From Marinobacter sediminicola (GTDB taxonomy: Bacteria > Pseudomonadota > Gammaproteobacteria > Pseudomonadales > Oleiphilaceae), in contig NZ_JAVIXR010000004.1 of NCBI RefSeq assembly GCF_031157525.1, forward strand, positions 62,001-126,000: 64,000 nt of DNA, read 5' to 3'. The notes beneath the pieces were generated by a model, which searched no databases, had not been told where the DNA came from, and saw only the letters and a list, made by a program, of their open reading frames with translations. The position numbers and the translations under genes are program-made. The number at the start of each line of letters is the position of its first letter. Position 1 is the stretch's first letter. Below, piece after piece: positions 28,327-37,562 of the stretch.

Positions 28327-29340
28327 TCAGCCTTCCATGTCTGCTTTATACTCTCCAGACGTAGCCGCGCCGTTGAGCTTGGCTCGCTTGAGCATGGCAG
28401 CTTGGGTGGCGGCCGCGTTGTCCAGATTGCCTGCCCAGGCTTTCTGGGCCGGTTCCTGCAGGGCGCGGCCGTAGGAAAAGCTCAGATACCAAGGTTGCGG
28501 GCCATGGCTGTTCATGGCGTTCAGGTTACTGGTCGCTTCTTCAGGGGTCTGTCCTCCAGACAAGAAACTAATGCCTGGAACCGCTGCAGGCACAACCTTG
28601 CGGAATACCTTCAAGGTCGCTTCTGCGACTTCCTCTGGAGACGCCTTCACACACTCTTTGCCCGGCGTTACCATGCTCGGTTTAAGAATGATGGTTTCCA
28701 GTTGCACTCGGTGCCGGCGAAGCGCGTTGAAAACCTCCGAAATCACAACTTCGTTTACTTCCGCAGACCGCTCGATGGTGTGATCACCGTCAATCAGTAC
28801 CTCGGGCTCCACAATAGGCACAATGCCTATGGACTGGCAGAGCGCGGCATAGCGTGCCAGCATTTCAGCGTTGGCTTCTACCGCCTGGCGTGAGGGCAGG
28901 GTGTCGGAGATGTTGTACACCGCGCGCCATTTCGCGAAGCGAGCACCCTGATTTTTGTAGATTTCCAGACGATCATCCAAACCGTCCAGGCCGTAGGTTA
29001 TTTCATCGCCCGGGGCGTTAACGAGTGGTTTCTTACCCTTATCTACCTTGATTCCCGGCACAATCCCCTGGTTTTCCAGCAGCGCCGGGATTGTGACTCG
29101 TTCAAGGCTGTTCTGGCCAAGGGTTTCCTCAAAAAGAATGACGCCACTGATGAACTCGCCGAGCCCTGGTGTGGAAAAAATCAGGCTGCGATACTCCTGA
29201 CGTTTGCTTTCCGTACATTCGACACCAACGGCTTTGAAGCGCTTGGCAATCGTGGGATGGCTTTCATCGGCGGCAAGAATTCCTTTTCCTGGCTGAATGA
29301 GGGCTTGAATGGTTGAACTCAGTTCGGCTTGAATGCTCAT
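28327..29340 (-). CDS. class I fructose-bisphosphate aldolase
   Basis: A 337 aa Schiff-base aldolase that cleaves fructose 1,6-bisphosphate in glycolysis and gluconeogenesis. GKGILAADES near residue 18, VPIVEPEVLIDGDH near 195 and the Schiff-base lysine strand ETIILKPSMVTPG near 238 are characteristic, and FLSGGQTPEEAT forms the phosphate site near 283. It is of the eukaryote-like class I type rather than the class II zinc type. AAGGAG precedes the ATG. Transcribed alone. Confidence 0.95.
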   Translation of the reverse strand: MSIQAELSSTIQALIQPGKGILAADESHPTIAKRFKAVGVECTESKRQEYRSLIFSTPGLGEFISGVILFEETLGQNSLERVTIPALLENQGIVPGIKVDKGKKPLVNAPGDEITYGLDGLDDRLEIYKNQGARFAKWRAVYNISDTLPSRQAVEANAEMLARYAALCQSIGIVPIVEPEVLIDGDHTIERSAEVNEVVISEVFNALRRHRVQLETIILKPSMVTPGKECVKASPEEVAEATLKVFRKVVPAAVPGISFLSGGQTPEEATSNLNAMNSHGPQPWYLSFSYGRALQEPAQKAWAGNLDNAAATQAAMLKRAKLNGAATSGEYKADMEG

Positions 29341-29440
29341 ACCGGCTCCTTATGACGGGGAGAGTGTTATGGCGTATATCCGTTGTGGTATATCCTCAAG
29401 TGTAGTCTGTGCTTCAGGGCCTTTCTTTGATTGCACCCGG

Positions 29441-29707
29441 TTATCTCAGTTGGCTATCTTTACTGCCTCGTCGGTTGATGCCGCCTGATCCTGTTTCCTG
29501 TTTTTCCAGCGCCGCCTGACAATTAACACACAGGCGTACACCGGAAATCGCTTTGCGCCGAGCTTCAGGAATAGGGCAGTCACACTTTTCGCAGGACTCC
29601 GCACTTTCACCCCTGCCAAGCCGACTACGTGCCTCGGCGACGGCATCCTCTACGCTCGCATCAATCTGATCCTGCACAGCCCCATCACGGGTCCACCCAC
29701 CAGCCAT
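29441..29707 (-). CDS. DksA/TraR family zinc-finger protein, YbiI-like
   Basis: 88 aa, the same length as E. coli YbiI and very similar in layout: MAGGWTRDGAVQDQID at the start, the four-cysteine zinc finger CEKCDCPIP...CVNC in the middle, and the ending NRRGSKDSQLR. DksA-like proteins act on RNA polymerase, but this short type lacks the long coiled coil. ATG 29707 has GAGG at 8 bases; the frame stays open upstream to 29752. It is divergent from the DUF1499 gene. Confidence 0.9.
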   Translation of the reverse strand: MAGGWTRDGAVQDQIDASVEDAVAEARSRLGRGESAESCEKCDCPIPEARRKAISGVRLCVNCQAALEKQETGSGGINRRGSKDSQLR

Positions 29708-29823
29708 AATCTTACCCTCGGCAAAGCCTTTACCTGTTGTGAACATCAGCATACCAAAGCCGTGGTGATCGGGCTAAGGTAGGGCATCGTATTAGGTTTT
29801 CCCACGTATAATAAGGAAGCAGA

Positions 29824-30582
29824 ATGTCGCCTGAAAACAACTCAACCCGACGCGGCGGAAAGTGGCCACTTGTTACTGCGTGGTTTGCAATAACCCTGTT
29901 GGTCGTAGCAGGCGCGTTGATGGGCGTTGCCGGGCCGGCATTCAGGGCAGAGTGGATTGAGTTGGGCACCTCCTTCACGTGGATGCGGCAGGGCGCGCAA
30001 CTGGCAATGGGCGCTGCGGTAGTGGGGCTGATTACTTTGGTACTTGCAGGTGCACTGCGCCGCTGGCGGCCGGCTCTGGTGGGTGCTTTGGTCACCCTGG
30101 CGGTAGTGGCCATAATCGCCATACCCATGCAGATGAAGCAGCGCGCCCAAAGCGTGCCGCCCATCCACGATATAACAACGGATATGGAAAACCCTCCGGC
30201 CTTCACATTGTTGGCGGCGGCCCGTGAGGAAGCACCCAATGCCGTCGATTATCCGGGAGCGGAAACTGCAAAGCAGCAGCAATTGGCCTACCCCCAGTTA
30301 AAGCCGATTATTCTGGATGCTCCTTTAACGCGTGTTATGACCGCAGTGAAAACCATGGTTGAAGCCCGTGGTTGGGAGATTGCCGGAATCACCGACAAGA
30401 CAATTGAAGCCACCGCGACAACCCGCTGGTTCGGGTTTAAAGATGACGTGGTGATCCGCATGACGGAAACAGAGCAAGGCGTGCAAGTAGATATGCGTTC
30501 TGCCTCCAGGCTGGGCAAAAGCGATCTTGGCACCAACGCAGAGCGAATTCAGGTTTTTCTTGAAGATCTGGCAAAACGATAA
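29824..30582 (+). CDS. DUF1499 membrane protein
   Basis: 252 aa. Three transmembrane helices at about 16-36, 58-80 and 87-108 are followed by a DUF1499 domain from about 125 to the end (PLTRVMTAVKTMVEARGW, RWFGFKDDVVIRM, DMRSASRLGKSDLGTNAERI). The C-terminal RSxSRxGxxDxGxNxxRI string is diagnostic of that family. Function is unknown. AAGGAA precedes the ATG. The methyltransferase gene follows 100 bp later on the same strand. Confidence 0.88.
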   Translation: MSPENNSTRRGGKWPLVTAWFAITLLVVAGALMGVAGPAFRAEWIELGTSFTWMRQGAQLAMGAAVVGLITLVLAGALRRWRPALVGALVTLAVVAIIAIPMQMKQRAQSVPPIHDITTDMENPPAFTLLAAAREEAPNAVDYPGAETAKQQQLAYPQLKPIILDAPLTRVMTAVKTMVEARGWEIAGITDKTIEATATTRWFGFKDDVVIRMTETEQGVQVDMRSASRLGKSDLGTNAERIQVFLEDLAKR

Positions 30583-30682
30583 AGTCGTTTTCCAAGCGAG
30601 CCAAGGGGTATACTCTGAAGGAGTAGGATTTTCCGCTTCATTTAACAGGTTGGCGGGCCTAACCCCTTTAGTGTGACCCACA

Positions 30683-31357
30683 ATGAAATCACCTCTGCGT
30701 CTTCGCTACCAAACTATTGAGTTCGGCAACGTGGACATTCACGTGTGTACCTTGCGTGATAATCAGCAATTCGACGACCCAAACGACATCGCACTCAAGC
30801 TGGGTATTTCCTCTGCTACCTGGCCTCTGTTCGGAATTATCTGGCCATCAAGCCTGGTGCTTGCCCATCACATTGTGAAGCATCCAACGGAGGGCAAGAG
30901 AGTTCTGGAAATTGGCTGCGGAATGGCGCTGTCCAGCCTGCTGCTGAACGAACGTAACGATGATATTACGGCGACCGACTACCACCCTGAAGTGGGCGTT
31001 TTTCTGGAGCGGAACACTCAGCTCAACCAAGGGAAAGCGATAGGTTACCAGCGAGTTGATTGGGCAGATAAAGCCAGTGATCTCGGCTTGTTCGATATTA
31101 TTATTGGCAGTGACGTGTTGTACGAAGACGAGCACGTAAACCTGTTGGCCGATTTCATTGACCGGCACGCCAACCCAACCTGTGAAGTAATTCTGGTGGA
31201 TCCGGGAAGAGGCAGAAAAAACAAATTCAGCCGTCGCATGGAAACCCACGGATTCAGCTTTTCTGAGGAGAAGCCGGAGCATACGGATTACCTGGAAAAG
31301 CCCTTCAAAGGGCACGTGCTTAAATTCTGGCGGGGGGGATGTGTAGAGCCTGCCTAA
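30683..31357 (+). CDS. class I SAM-dependent methyltransferase
   Basis: 224 aa. The SAM-binding loop is VLEIGCGMALSSL near residue 74, the acidic residue follows in ATDYHPEV, and DIIIGSDVLYEDEH near 138 resembles the lysine/METTL-type methyltransferases. It probably methylates a protein or small molecule; the target is unknown. Its stop codon overlaps the left arm of a terminator hairpin. No strong ribosome-binding site is visible before ATG 30683. Confidence 0.82.
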   Translation: MKSPLRLRYQTIEFGNVDIHVCTLRDNQQFDDPNDIALKLGISSATWPLFGIIWPSSLVLAHHIVKHPTEGKRVLEIGCGMALSSLLLNERNDDITATDYHPEVGVFLERNTQLNQGKAIGYQRVDWADKASDLGLFDIIIGSDVLYEDEHVNLLADFIDRHANPTCEVILVDPGRGRKNKFSRRMETHGFSFSEEKPEHTDYLEKPFKGHVLKFWRGGCVEPA

Positions 31358-31391
31358 CGGGACTCTTAAGATACAGGCAGGCTGTTAGTTT
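31347..31391 (+). terminator. terminator after the methyltransferase gene
   Basis: AGCCTGCCT (31347-31355) pairs perfectly with AGGCAGGCT (31375-31383), followed by GTTAGTTTTTC. The left arm includes the end of the coding sequence. The tail reaches into the convergent yajD gene. Confidence 0.7.
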
Positions 31392-31756
31392 TTCTTCTCA
31401 AGCGCTTCCTTCAGGCCTGCAAACGGGTTGTGCGTTGCGGCTTCACGCCGCTTCTCGGAACTTCCGCCGTAGCGCACAAAATCCTCAAACTTGCTGTGTT
31501 CTTCATCGTGACAGTACACGCACAACAGTTCCCAGTTACTGCCGTCGGCCGGGTTGTTGTCGTGGTCATGGTCAACATGGTGCACGGTGAGCTCTCGTAA
31601 ATTGATGCGCGTAAACTCACGGGCGCAACGGCCACATACCCAGGGGTACATTTTCAGAGCGCGTTCACGGTAGCCACTTTCGCGCTTTGCGATATAGTCA
31701 CGCTGCTCAGCCAGTAGTTTGTCTACCTTGCTTGTGCTGCCGGTATTTTGGCTCAT
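31385..31756 (-). CDS. yajD: HNH nuclease family protein YajD
   Basis: 123 aa HNH-type protein. The zinc cysteines are CGRCAREF and LLCVYCHDEEHSK, and the HNH core is LTVHHVDHDHDNNPADGSNWELLC (quoted here as HHVDHDHDN and DGSNWELLC). The end NPFAGLKEALEKK also matches YajD. GAGGAA lies 8 bases before ATG 31756; an upstream extension to 31816 is unsupported. The biological role of YajD is not known; the nuclease motif implies nucleic-acid cutting. Confidence 0.9.
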   Translation of the reverse strand: MSQNTGSTSKVDKLLAEQRDYIAKRESGYRERALKMYPWVCGRCAREFTRINLRELTVHHVDHDHDNNPADGSNWELLCVYCHDEEHSKFEDFVRYGGSSEKRREAATHNPFAGLKEALEKKN

Positions 31757-31910
31757 GCAGGCTATTCCTCTGTTCGGGCGTAATTGCTGCCCATGCCGTC
31801 CGATAGGGCTACCCAAACAATAGTTGGAATTCGATTGCGTAACGCATCGGTTAGCCGTTTTATTAGTTCAAATGCTACAGAGCAAGCGTGATTTTCATAT
31901 CTTTCGATGC

Positions 31911-32246
31911 TCAGGATTCAGCACAGTTCTCGATGATTTTTCCTGAAGTGCCGTCAGCCATGTGATGGAGGAGGGCAGCTTCAGCTCCGGGGCCGGAACC
32001 CTTCGTCCACCACTCCAGCTCGTTGCCAACGTAGCGTGAACCACTGGCAGAGACTGCGATTTGCAGTGTGTGCTTGGCACCCTTGTGCTGAATTACAGCA
32101 GATTTGTTCGAAGGGTAGGTTGCCGTAATCGTTTCGCCACTGTCGCACTGATAGGTATGCGTGGTGCCCACATCATCTTGCTGCGAACTTGCACAGGCAG
32201 TGAGGAAAAGGGCAGACGCCAACGTAAGGGGAGCATAAATGTTCAT
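31911..32246 (-). CDS. MliC-like lysozyme inhibitor lipoprotein
   Basis: 111 aa lipoprotein: the lipobox FLTACAS marks Cys17 or so for lipidation. The mature part has YQCDSGETITATY followed by ...GSRYVGNELEWWTKGS..., the arrangement seen in MliC/PliC inhibitors of c-type lysozyme, with a late ENC that can form the disulfide. It would protect peptidoglycan against host or predator lysozyme. GAGG lies close before ATG 32246; the frame is open to 32345 but a signal sequence begins only here. Confidence 0.75.
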   Translation of the reverse strand: MNIYAPLTLASALFLTACASSQQDDVGTTHTYQCDSGETITATYPSNKSAVIQHKGAKHTLQIAVSASGSRYVGNELEWWTKGSGPGAEAALLHHMADGTSGKIIENCAES

Positions 32247-32284
32247 ACATGCCTCGAAAGTTTGATTAGTGATGAAAAAGTTGA

Positions 32285-33761
32285 TCAGGGTTCGATAAAC
32301 CCGGAAAACTTTACTCCTGATAACAGAGCCATCTCTCGATGCCAAGTTGCCAAATCGTCACTGTTGAATGAATTCAACGAATCGTGACCACAGGCTCTGG
32401 CCATCACTTGCATCAATTCTACAGAGGCTTCAAAGAAATTCCTGAGCTGCCCGGCGGATTTTTCGACGTTCAAACGCTGCCGAAGATCGGCCTTTTGTGT
32501 GGCTATACCGGCAGGGCAGTTGTTTGTATTACACATGCGCGCAGCGACACAGCCTATTGATTGCATGGCGCTGTTTGCTATGGCTACGCCATCGGCGCCC
32601 AAAGCCAGGGCCTTCACGAAATCCATGGGTGTGCGCAGGCCACCGGTAATAATCAGGGTAACGTCGCCACCCACGCCCTGCTCATCCAGGTATCGCCGCG
32701 CCCGTGCCGCCACCTCGGCCATCCAATATGATGTAATCGGCGCTGGCATCCAGAGCAAACTGAATGTCCTTTTCAATATGGTTGGCACTGAGTTTGAAAC
32801 CAATGGGGATGCCACCCGTTACCTCACGCACGCGATCGGCAAATTTCTTGAAATCTGCAGCCGTATGCAGGTGTGAAAATGTGGGTGGAGATACTGCAGG
32901 TTCGCCTTCGGGAATGCCGCGAACCTGTGAAATTTCACCGACGTTTTTATTGCCTGGCAGATGGCCGCCGGTTCCGGTTTTTGCGCCTTGGCCGCCCTTG
33001 AAGTGAAAGGCCTGAACACCTTTCAGCTTTTCTTCGTCATACCCGAACTGGGCGCTCGCCAATTCGTAAAAATAACGGGAGTTGGCAGCCTGTTCTTCTG
33101 GAAGCATCCCGCCTTCGCCAGAGCAAATACCTGTGCCGGCTAGCTCGGCACCTTTCGCTAAAGCCAGCTTGGCTTCTTCTGATAGCGCCCCAAAACTCAT
33201 ATCAGACACAAATAGAGGGATTTTAAGTTTCAGTGGCTTTCTAGCTTTAGGGCCAATAACCAGTTCGGTGCGAACAGCAACGTCTTCAAGCAAGGGCTGA
33301 GTGGCCATCTGGGCCGTCATCACTTGCAGGTCGTCCCAGTGGGGGAGCGTGTGACGGGGCACACCCATGGCCGTCATAGGGCCGTGGTGTCCCATTTTGG
33401 ATAAGCCATCCCTGGCCAACTGATGTATGAACTCGACCGTAGGTTCCTCTACAGTGGCACTAGCGACGGGCATCTCACCCGCACCCGCTTTAACGCCTGG
33501 CCCTTCTTTACCAACCGCATCGGCATCAAATTGCTTATGAGTACCATCGCAAAACGGCAGATTTGCCGAATGTTTGCACTGGCACAAATAGGCATCACCA
33601 GATTTCTCAGCCGTGAAGGGTTTTGGTTTGAACTCAGTGCCCACGTGGGAACCGTCGCAAAACGGCTGTTTGTTGGAACGGCCACAGGTGTAAAAGTAAT
33701 ATTCCTCGCCTTCTGCGAGATCCACTTTTACAGGCCTGTTATTCGCTACGGTCGGGTTCAT
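32285..33761 (-). pseudogene. CDGSH iron-sulfur / glutamate synthase FMN-domain fusion, frameshifted
   Basis: The first reading frame (33761-32682) encodes two CDGSH-type iron-sulfur motifs (residues 22-39 and 58-75) then a glutamate-synthase-like FMN barrel (SDMSFGALSEEAK, CSGEGGMLPEEQ, KGGQGAKTGTGGHLPG), ending at DGRGGGTGAA. The barrel resumes in another frame at ARARRYLDEQG (about 32716) and continues with IITGGLRTPMDF and MCNTNNCPAGIATQ to 32285. The residues normally between these points are missing. Both edges share the 13 bases GCACGGGCGCGGC, as expected for a deletion between short direct repeats. In the first CDGSH motif the first cysteine is replaced by Tyr24. GGAG lies 8 bases before the ATG. 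The gene follows the GDPD gene by 21 bp. Confidence 0.85.
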
Positions 33762-33782
33762 TAGGTAACTCCAGGGTTCAGC

Positions 33783-35036
33783 TTATATGCCCATGCAGTT
33801 GGCGTAGTAGGTTGTAGTGGCCGGCCAGTCTGAAAAGATTCCGATTACACCCACTTCCTGAGCCAACACATCAATCACTGTGAACATGTCACCGTCGTTG
33901 TTGATGGCATCGGTTACGCTCTGATAGTACCACCCGCCGCCCGTGTGTAGCGGTCCGCTGCGCTCAAGCGACCAGCCAATCAGGTCAAGGCCGGCAGCTT
34001 TGGCGTTGAGTGCATACTCAGAAGGTACAATTTCGTTGTTGCTGTTCAGGGTCAGCATTTTCCAGATTGCAGGCGCCAGAACAGGAACCCCTTGTTGAAC
34101 GAGGCTTTCCATGTACTCAAGGGATACGTTTTCAGGGGAGTGATCATCTTCATCAAGAAAGACCGCTTGCTTGCCAAATTCAGGCGTTTCATTGATCCAG
34201 AACACCACGTCTTCCAGCAAAAACGACTGAGGCCATACATCGGAAGGGCTAACACCTGCCTGCACGTAATCATTAATCATCTGGCGAGCATAATCCTGCT
34301 GTGTGTAGTCGCCTTCAAACGGCATGTCGACCACCGGCGTTTTCAGCTCCGGAGTGAACTGAACACCCAGTTCCTTGAGCAGCTCGATGCTTTCACGGTG
34401 GCTTAACACCGTTCCATTCGTGGCGTACAAATCCGTTCGCCAGTCGGCTGTGCCGCCCAGGTATTCTTCTGGTGTGGTGGCATCGGCGTTAAACGCATCC
34501 ATTTTACCCCTGAGCGATTTGAACTCAGCCAGTGTTATGTCGCTTGTGCGGCATTCAGCTTCGGCCTTTTGGCCTGTGGCCGGATCTGCCGGGGTAAAAG
34601 GTTTGGTGCACTTGGCGTTCAATTCCGGCACAGCCACGATGTTGGTGGTTGTGTGCAGGTCATTCTGGGCATGGCGGCACACCAGCTCCCTGTCCTTGGT
34701 AAAGGCCACGTCGCACTCTACGATCCCGGCGCCCATTCGTGCGGCCGCTATGTAAGATTCGCGGGTATGCTCAGGAAACTGCATAGGAGCACCCCGGTGA
34801 CCGATGGAGAAGGTCGAAGAGGTCACCGGCTTGGATTCACACGCTTGCAGGGACTGCTTCAGCTTGCCTTCGTCCATGTTGTTAATCAGGAAGTAAGGCC
34901 GGGGTCCAACTTGAACCAGCGCCTGGCTGTCAGTAGGGGAGGCTTCAGGGGTGCTGGCATTGTGATCCATGGTGCTGCAGCCAGACATGACCGCAATAGA
35001 ACCCGCGAGCAGTGACAGGGAAAGTGTACGTTTCAT
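33783..35036 (-). CDS. glycerophosphodiester phosphodiesterase lipoprotein
   Basis: 417 aa. The lipobox VMSGCS puts a lipid on Cys20, so the enzyme sits on the periplasmic face of a membrane. The GDPD fold is shown by [19 protein letters not shown] near 79 (catalytic HR and E), [20 protein letters not shown] near 107 (metal E-x-D and catalytic H) and the late [11 protein letters not shown] strand. It hydrolyses deacylated phospholipids to glycerol 3-phosphate plus an alcohol. It is the last intact gene of the run that includes the phnDCEE-like transporter, HAD phosphatase and DeoR regulator. AAGGA precedes the ATG. Confidence 0.9.
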   Translation of the reverse strand: MKRTLSLSLLAGSIAVMSGCSTMDHNASTPEASPTDSQALVQVGPRPYFLINNMDEGKLKQSLQACESKPVTSSTFSIGHRGAPMQFPEHTRESYIAAARMGAGIVECDVAFTKDRELVCRHAQNDLHTTTNIVAVPELNAKCTKPFTPADPATGQKAEAECRTSDITLAEFKSLRGKMDAFNADATTPEEYLGGTADWRTDLYATNGTVLSHRESIELLKELGVQFTPELKTPVVDMPFEGDYTQQDYARQMINDYVQAGVSPSDVWPQSFLLEDVVFWINETPEFGKQAVFLDEDDHSPENVSLEYMESLVQQGVPVLAPAIWKMLTLNSNNEIVPSEYALNAKAAGLDLIGWSLERSGPLHTGGGWYYQSVTDAINNDGDMFTVIDVLAQEVGVIGIFSDWPATTTYYANCMGI

Positions 35037-35109
35037 GACAGAATCCTTCTGTATTTTTTGTTTGAATTTATATTATTGAGCTAAACATTAGTGGCCACCT
35101 CACTATTGA

Positions 35110-35892
35110 TCAACTAACCACCAGCTGTGGTTCGTCGCACTCAATGATGGCCATGGAGCCGGGCAGGTTTGCCCGCTGTTTCCGTGGGACGGAATCGGTG
35201 TAAAAACGGTCAACGTATTTGAACGTGGCCACTTTACAATGTGCGTTCAGAGTCCATTTGCTGTGGTCTGCCACAAGCATACGGGTTCTGGTGTTTGCGA
35301 TGATGGCACGGCTAACTTCAGCCTCGCGGATTTCGTGATCCATCAGGCCTTGTTCCAGATCCATGCTTCCGGTGCTGAAAATGCCGAAGTCTGTCGTGAA
35401 GGAGCTGAAAAAGCTGCTGACTTCTGGCCCAACCACATCGTGATGGTTGTGGCGGTACATGCCTCCAGACACGATAACCTCGATACCCGGGTTACCTGAA
35501 AGTGCCGCCGCCACACTGAAATTGTTGGTCAATATCCGAAGCGAATGATGATGAATCAGCGCTTGTGCAACCAGTTCAACGGTACTGCCAACCCCCAGGC
35601 TAACGGTGGCGCCTTCAGGAATATCTGTGGCAACGCGTTTGGCCATTCGCTGTTTAGCGAGTTGACTGGATGTCGGTTCATCCTGGGGCACAGCAAAGGA
35701 TGGTGCAGGCGTTGCCGGCAGGCTGACACCGCCATAACGACGGCGCAACAAACCCTGTTCGCACATCTTGTTGATGTCGCGGCGAATGGTTTGTGTAGTG
35801 ACGCCAAAGCGCTGAGCGATGTCTTCAACTTCGACATGCTCTTGTTCATGCACCCATTCGAGGATGCAGCGCTGGCGTTCTTTGGCACTCAT
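35110..35892 (-). CDS. DeoR family transcriptional regulator
   Basis: 260 aa. An N-terminal winged helix (residues 1-58: ERQRCILEWVHEQEHVEVEDIAQ then VTTQTIRRDINKMCEQGLL) with the DeoR signature is followed by the sugar-phosphate-binding DeoR C-terminal domain (SLGVGSTVELVAQAL near 100, LVADHSKW near 208). Such regulators usually repress until a phosphorylated metabolite binds. Located 16 bp after the HAD gene and before the GDPD gene, it is the natural regulator of the operon; the palindrome at 40305-40320 is its likely operator. ATG 35892 has AGGTAA at 7 bases. Confidence 0.92.
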   Translation of the reverse strand: MSAKERQRCILEWVHEQEHVEVEDIAQRFGVTTQTIRRDINKMCEQGLLRRRYGGVSLPATPAPSFAVPQDEPTSSQLAKQRMAKRVATDIPEGATVSLGVGSTVELVAQALIHHHSLRILTNNFSVAAALSGNPGIEVIVSGGMYRHNHHDVVGPEVSSFFSSFTTDFGIFSTGSMDLEQGLMDHEIREAEVSRAIIANTRTRMLVADHSKWTLNAHCKVATFKYVDRFYTDSVPRKQRANLPGSMAIIECDEPQLVVS

Positions 35893-35908
35893 CAGATTAC
35901 CTGCTCGG

Positions 35909-36682
35909 TCAGGTGCGATGTTGCAGCCAGGCCTCTGCCATTTCAGCAAAGCCCAATCCCGAAGGTTGGCTGACAATCGCTGCGGGCTGATGGGTCATAA
36001 CGTGTAAATGCTTCCGAATATTGGCTACGCCAACACTCATGGGAAAGCTGCGGAACATGCTCTCGTCATTGGGGGCATCACCAATGAAAATGGAGCGCTT
36101 CTGCAAAGACTCGATATCCAGCCCCAGTAACTCCTGGCCCACTCGAAGTGACATAGTGGATTTGTCGAAATCGCCGAGCCAGATGTTGATGTGGATAGAG
36201 CTTTGCCGAACGCTGAAGCCCTGGGAAACCAAAGGATCATGTATCGCCGCTACCTGCTCAGGTGTTAGCGATTCCTGCTGGTTGTAGTCTACTGCCACAT
36301 CGACAAAACGGAAGGGTTGGTCTGTGGCGAGCTTTGCCTCGAAATCCAAATCCAGTGCTGCGACAGCGTCTAATATGGACTGCTGGTCGCGTCGGTGTTT
36401 CGCTTCGTTTTCCCAGAAGTGCCATTTAACAGTTTGCGGGGCAGTGCGCTCAGCATAGAAGGCTCCGCCTTCACCAATCACCGCTTTTACCGGCCAGGTA
36501 CGAATGATCTGATCACACCAGCCAGCACAGCCCCCTGTTACGGGGATGACACTGATACCTGCATCGGCCAGCCGGCAGATCGCGAGATAGGTCTCTGGCA
36601 GAAGGCGGCCACAGGTGGTGAGCGTATCGTCCACATCGGTGAAAAGAATGTCGGCCCTGCCAAAATCAATACTGTCTTTCAT
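35909..36682 (-). CDS. HAD superfamily phosphatase
   Basis: 257 aa. HAD motif I is TDVDDTLTT near residue 13, motif II is the VTGG region near 48, and motif IV is FIGDAPNDESMF near 200; the cap is of the Cof/mannosyl-phosphoglycerate phosphatase (IIB) type. It would dephosphorylate a small phosphorylated metabolite. It lies between the permease genes and the DeoR gene in one transcription unit, suggesting that it handles the product of the imported compound. The chosen ATG has no clear ribosome-binding site; GTG upstream (about 36703) is possible. Confidence 0.8.
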   Translation of the reverse strand: MKDSIDFGRADILFTDVDDTLTTCGRLLPETYLAICRLADAGISVIPVTGGCAGWCDQIIRTWPVKAVIGEGGAFYAERTAPQTVKWHFWENEAKHRRDQQSILDAVAALDLDFEAKLATDQPFRFVDVAVDYNQQESLTPEQVAAIHDPLVSQGFSVRQSSIHINIWLGDFDKSTMSLRVGQELLGLDIESLQKRSIFIGDAPNDESMFRSFPMSVGVANIRKHLHVMTHQPAAIVSQPSGLGFAEMAEAWLQHRT

Positions 36683-36752
36683 AGAATCGGTTATCCAGTT
36701 CACAGCGCGAGTGTTTGCCACCCGAAACGCTCGGGCGGCAAACAACTCAAGG

Positions 36753-37562
36753 TCAAATTACTTTTTTGCGCAGAACGCTGGTCAGCGCCTCGCCCAGAAT
36801 GACCAACACAACGATTGCAAGCAGGATGGTTGCAACGGTTTGCCAAGCGAACATGTCGATTGACCCCTGAAGCAACACACCGATACCACCGGCACCCACC
36901 AAACCCAGCACAGTGGATTCACGGATGTTGATGTCCCAGCGCAGAATGATGATGGCGAAGAATGCCGGCATTACCTGAGGCACAATCGCGTACAACACCA
37001 CTTTCATCTTGCTGGCACCGGTCGCTTCCATGGCTTCCACCGGGCGGCGATCAATCTCTTCTATCGCCTCGCCCATCAGCTTGCCGATAAACCCAACGGA
37101 GCGGAACATCACCGCCAAAATACCGGCCAGCACGCCGGGGCCAAAAATAGCCACGAACAGCAATGCCCAGATAATGGTGTTCACTGAGCGGCTGGATACC
37201 AGAATGAATCGACCAATCCAGAGCGTGATCTTGTTCGGTGTGGTGTTCTGAGCCGCTATGTAAGACACCGGCAGAGCGATGAAAATCGTCAGCATGGTGG
37301 ACAGGGTGGCAATGTGCACCGTCTCCAGCATGGCGGAGAAAATCGCACTCCACTTGCTGAATTCCGGCGGCCACATGCGTGCGCCCAAGCTTTGGATCTG
37401 GTTGGGCGCATCCCAAACCCAGGGCCAAAAAATATCAATATCACGCACGGCCCAAACAACAGCTATCAGCGTGGCCAGGTAGACCGCATAGCGCGTAAGC
37501 TGTTCTTTACGGTCGTAGCGCGACCAGACTCGGTCGGTCAGTTTTGCAGCGTGATCTACCAT
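36753..37562 (-). CDS. phnE: PhnE-type ABC permease, second
   Basis: 269 aa inner-membrane permease with about six helices. The conserved cytoplasmic EAA loop is GEAIEEIDRRPVEAMEATGA near residue 163 (quoted in part), where the ATPase docks, and the C-terminal part reads NIRESTVLGLVGAGGIG, a PhnE hallmark. ATG 37562 has GAGGA at 7 bases and overlaps the first permease gene by 7 bases. Two PhnE proteins usually form a heterodimeric channel. The cluster carries no C-P lyase genes, so the cargo need not be a phosphonate. Confidence 0.9.
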   Translation of the reverse strand: MVDHAAKLTDRVWSRYDRKEQLTRYAVYLATLIAVVWAVRDIDIFWPWVWDAPNQIQSLGARMWPPEFSKWSAIFSAMLETVHIATLSTMLTIFIALPVSYIAAQNTTPNKITLWIGRFILVSSRSVNTIIWALLFVAIFGPGVLAGILAVMFRSVGFIGKLMGEAIEEIDRRPVEAMEATGASKMKVVLYAIVPQVMPAFFAIIILRWDINIRESTVLGLVGAGGIGVLLQGSIDMFAWQTVATILLAIVVLVILGEALTSVLRKKVI

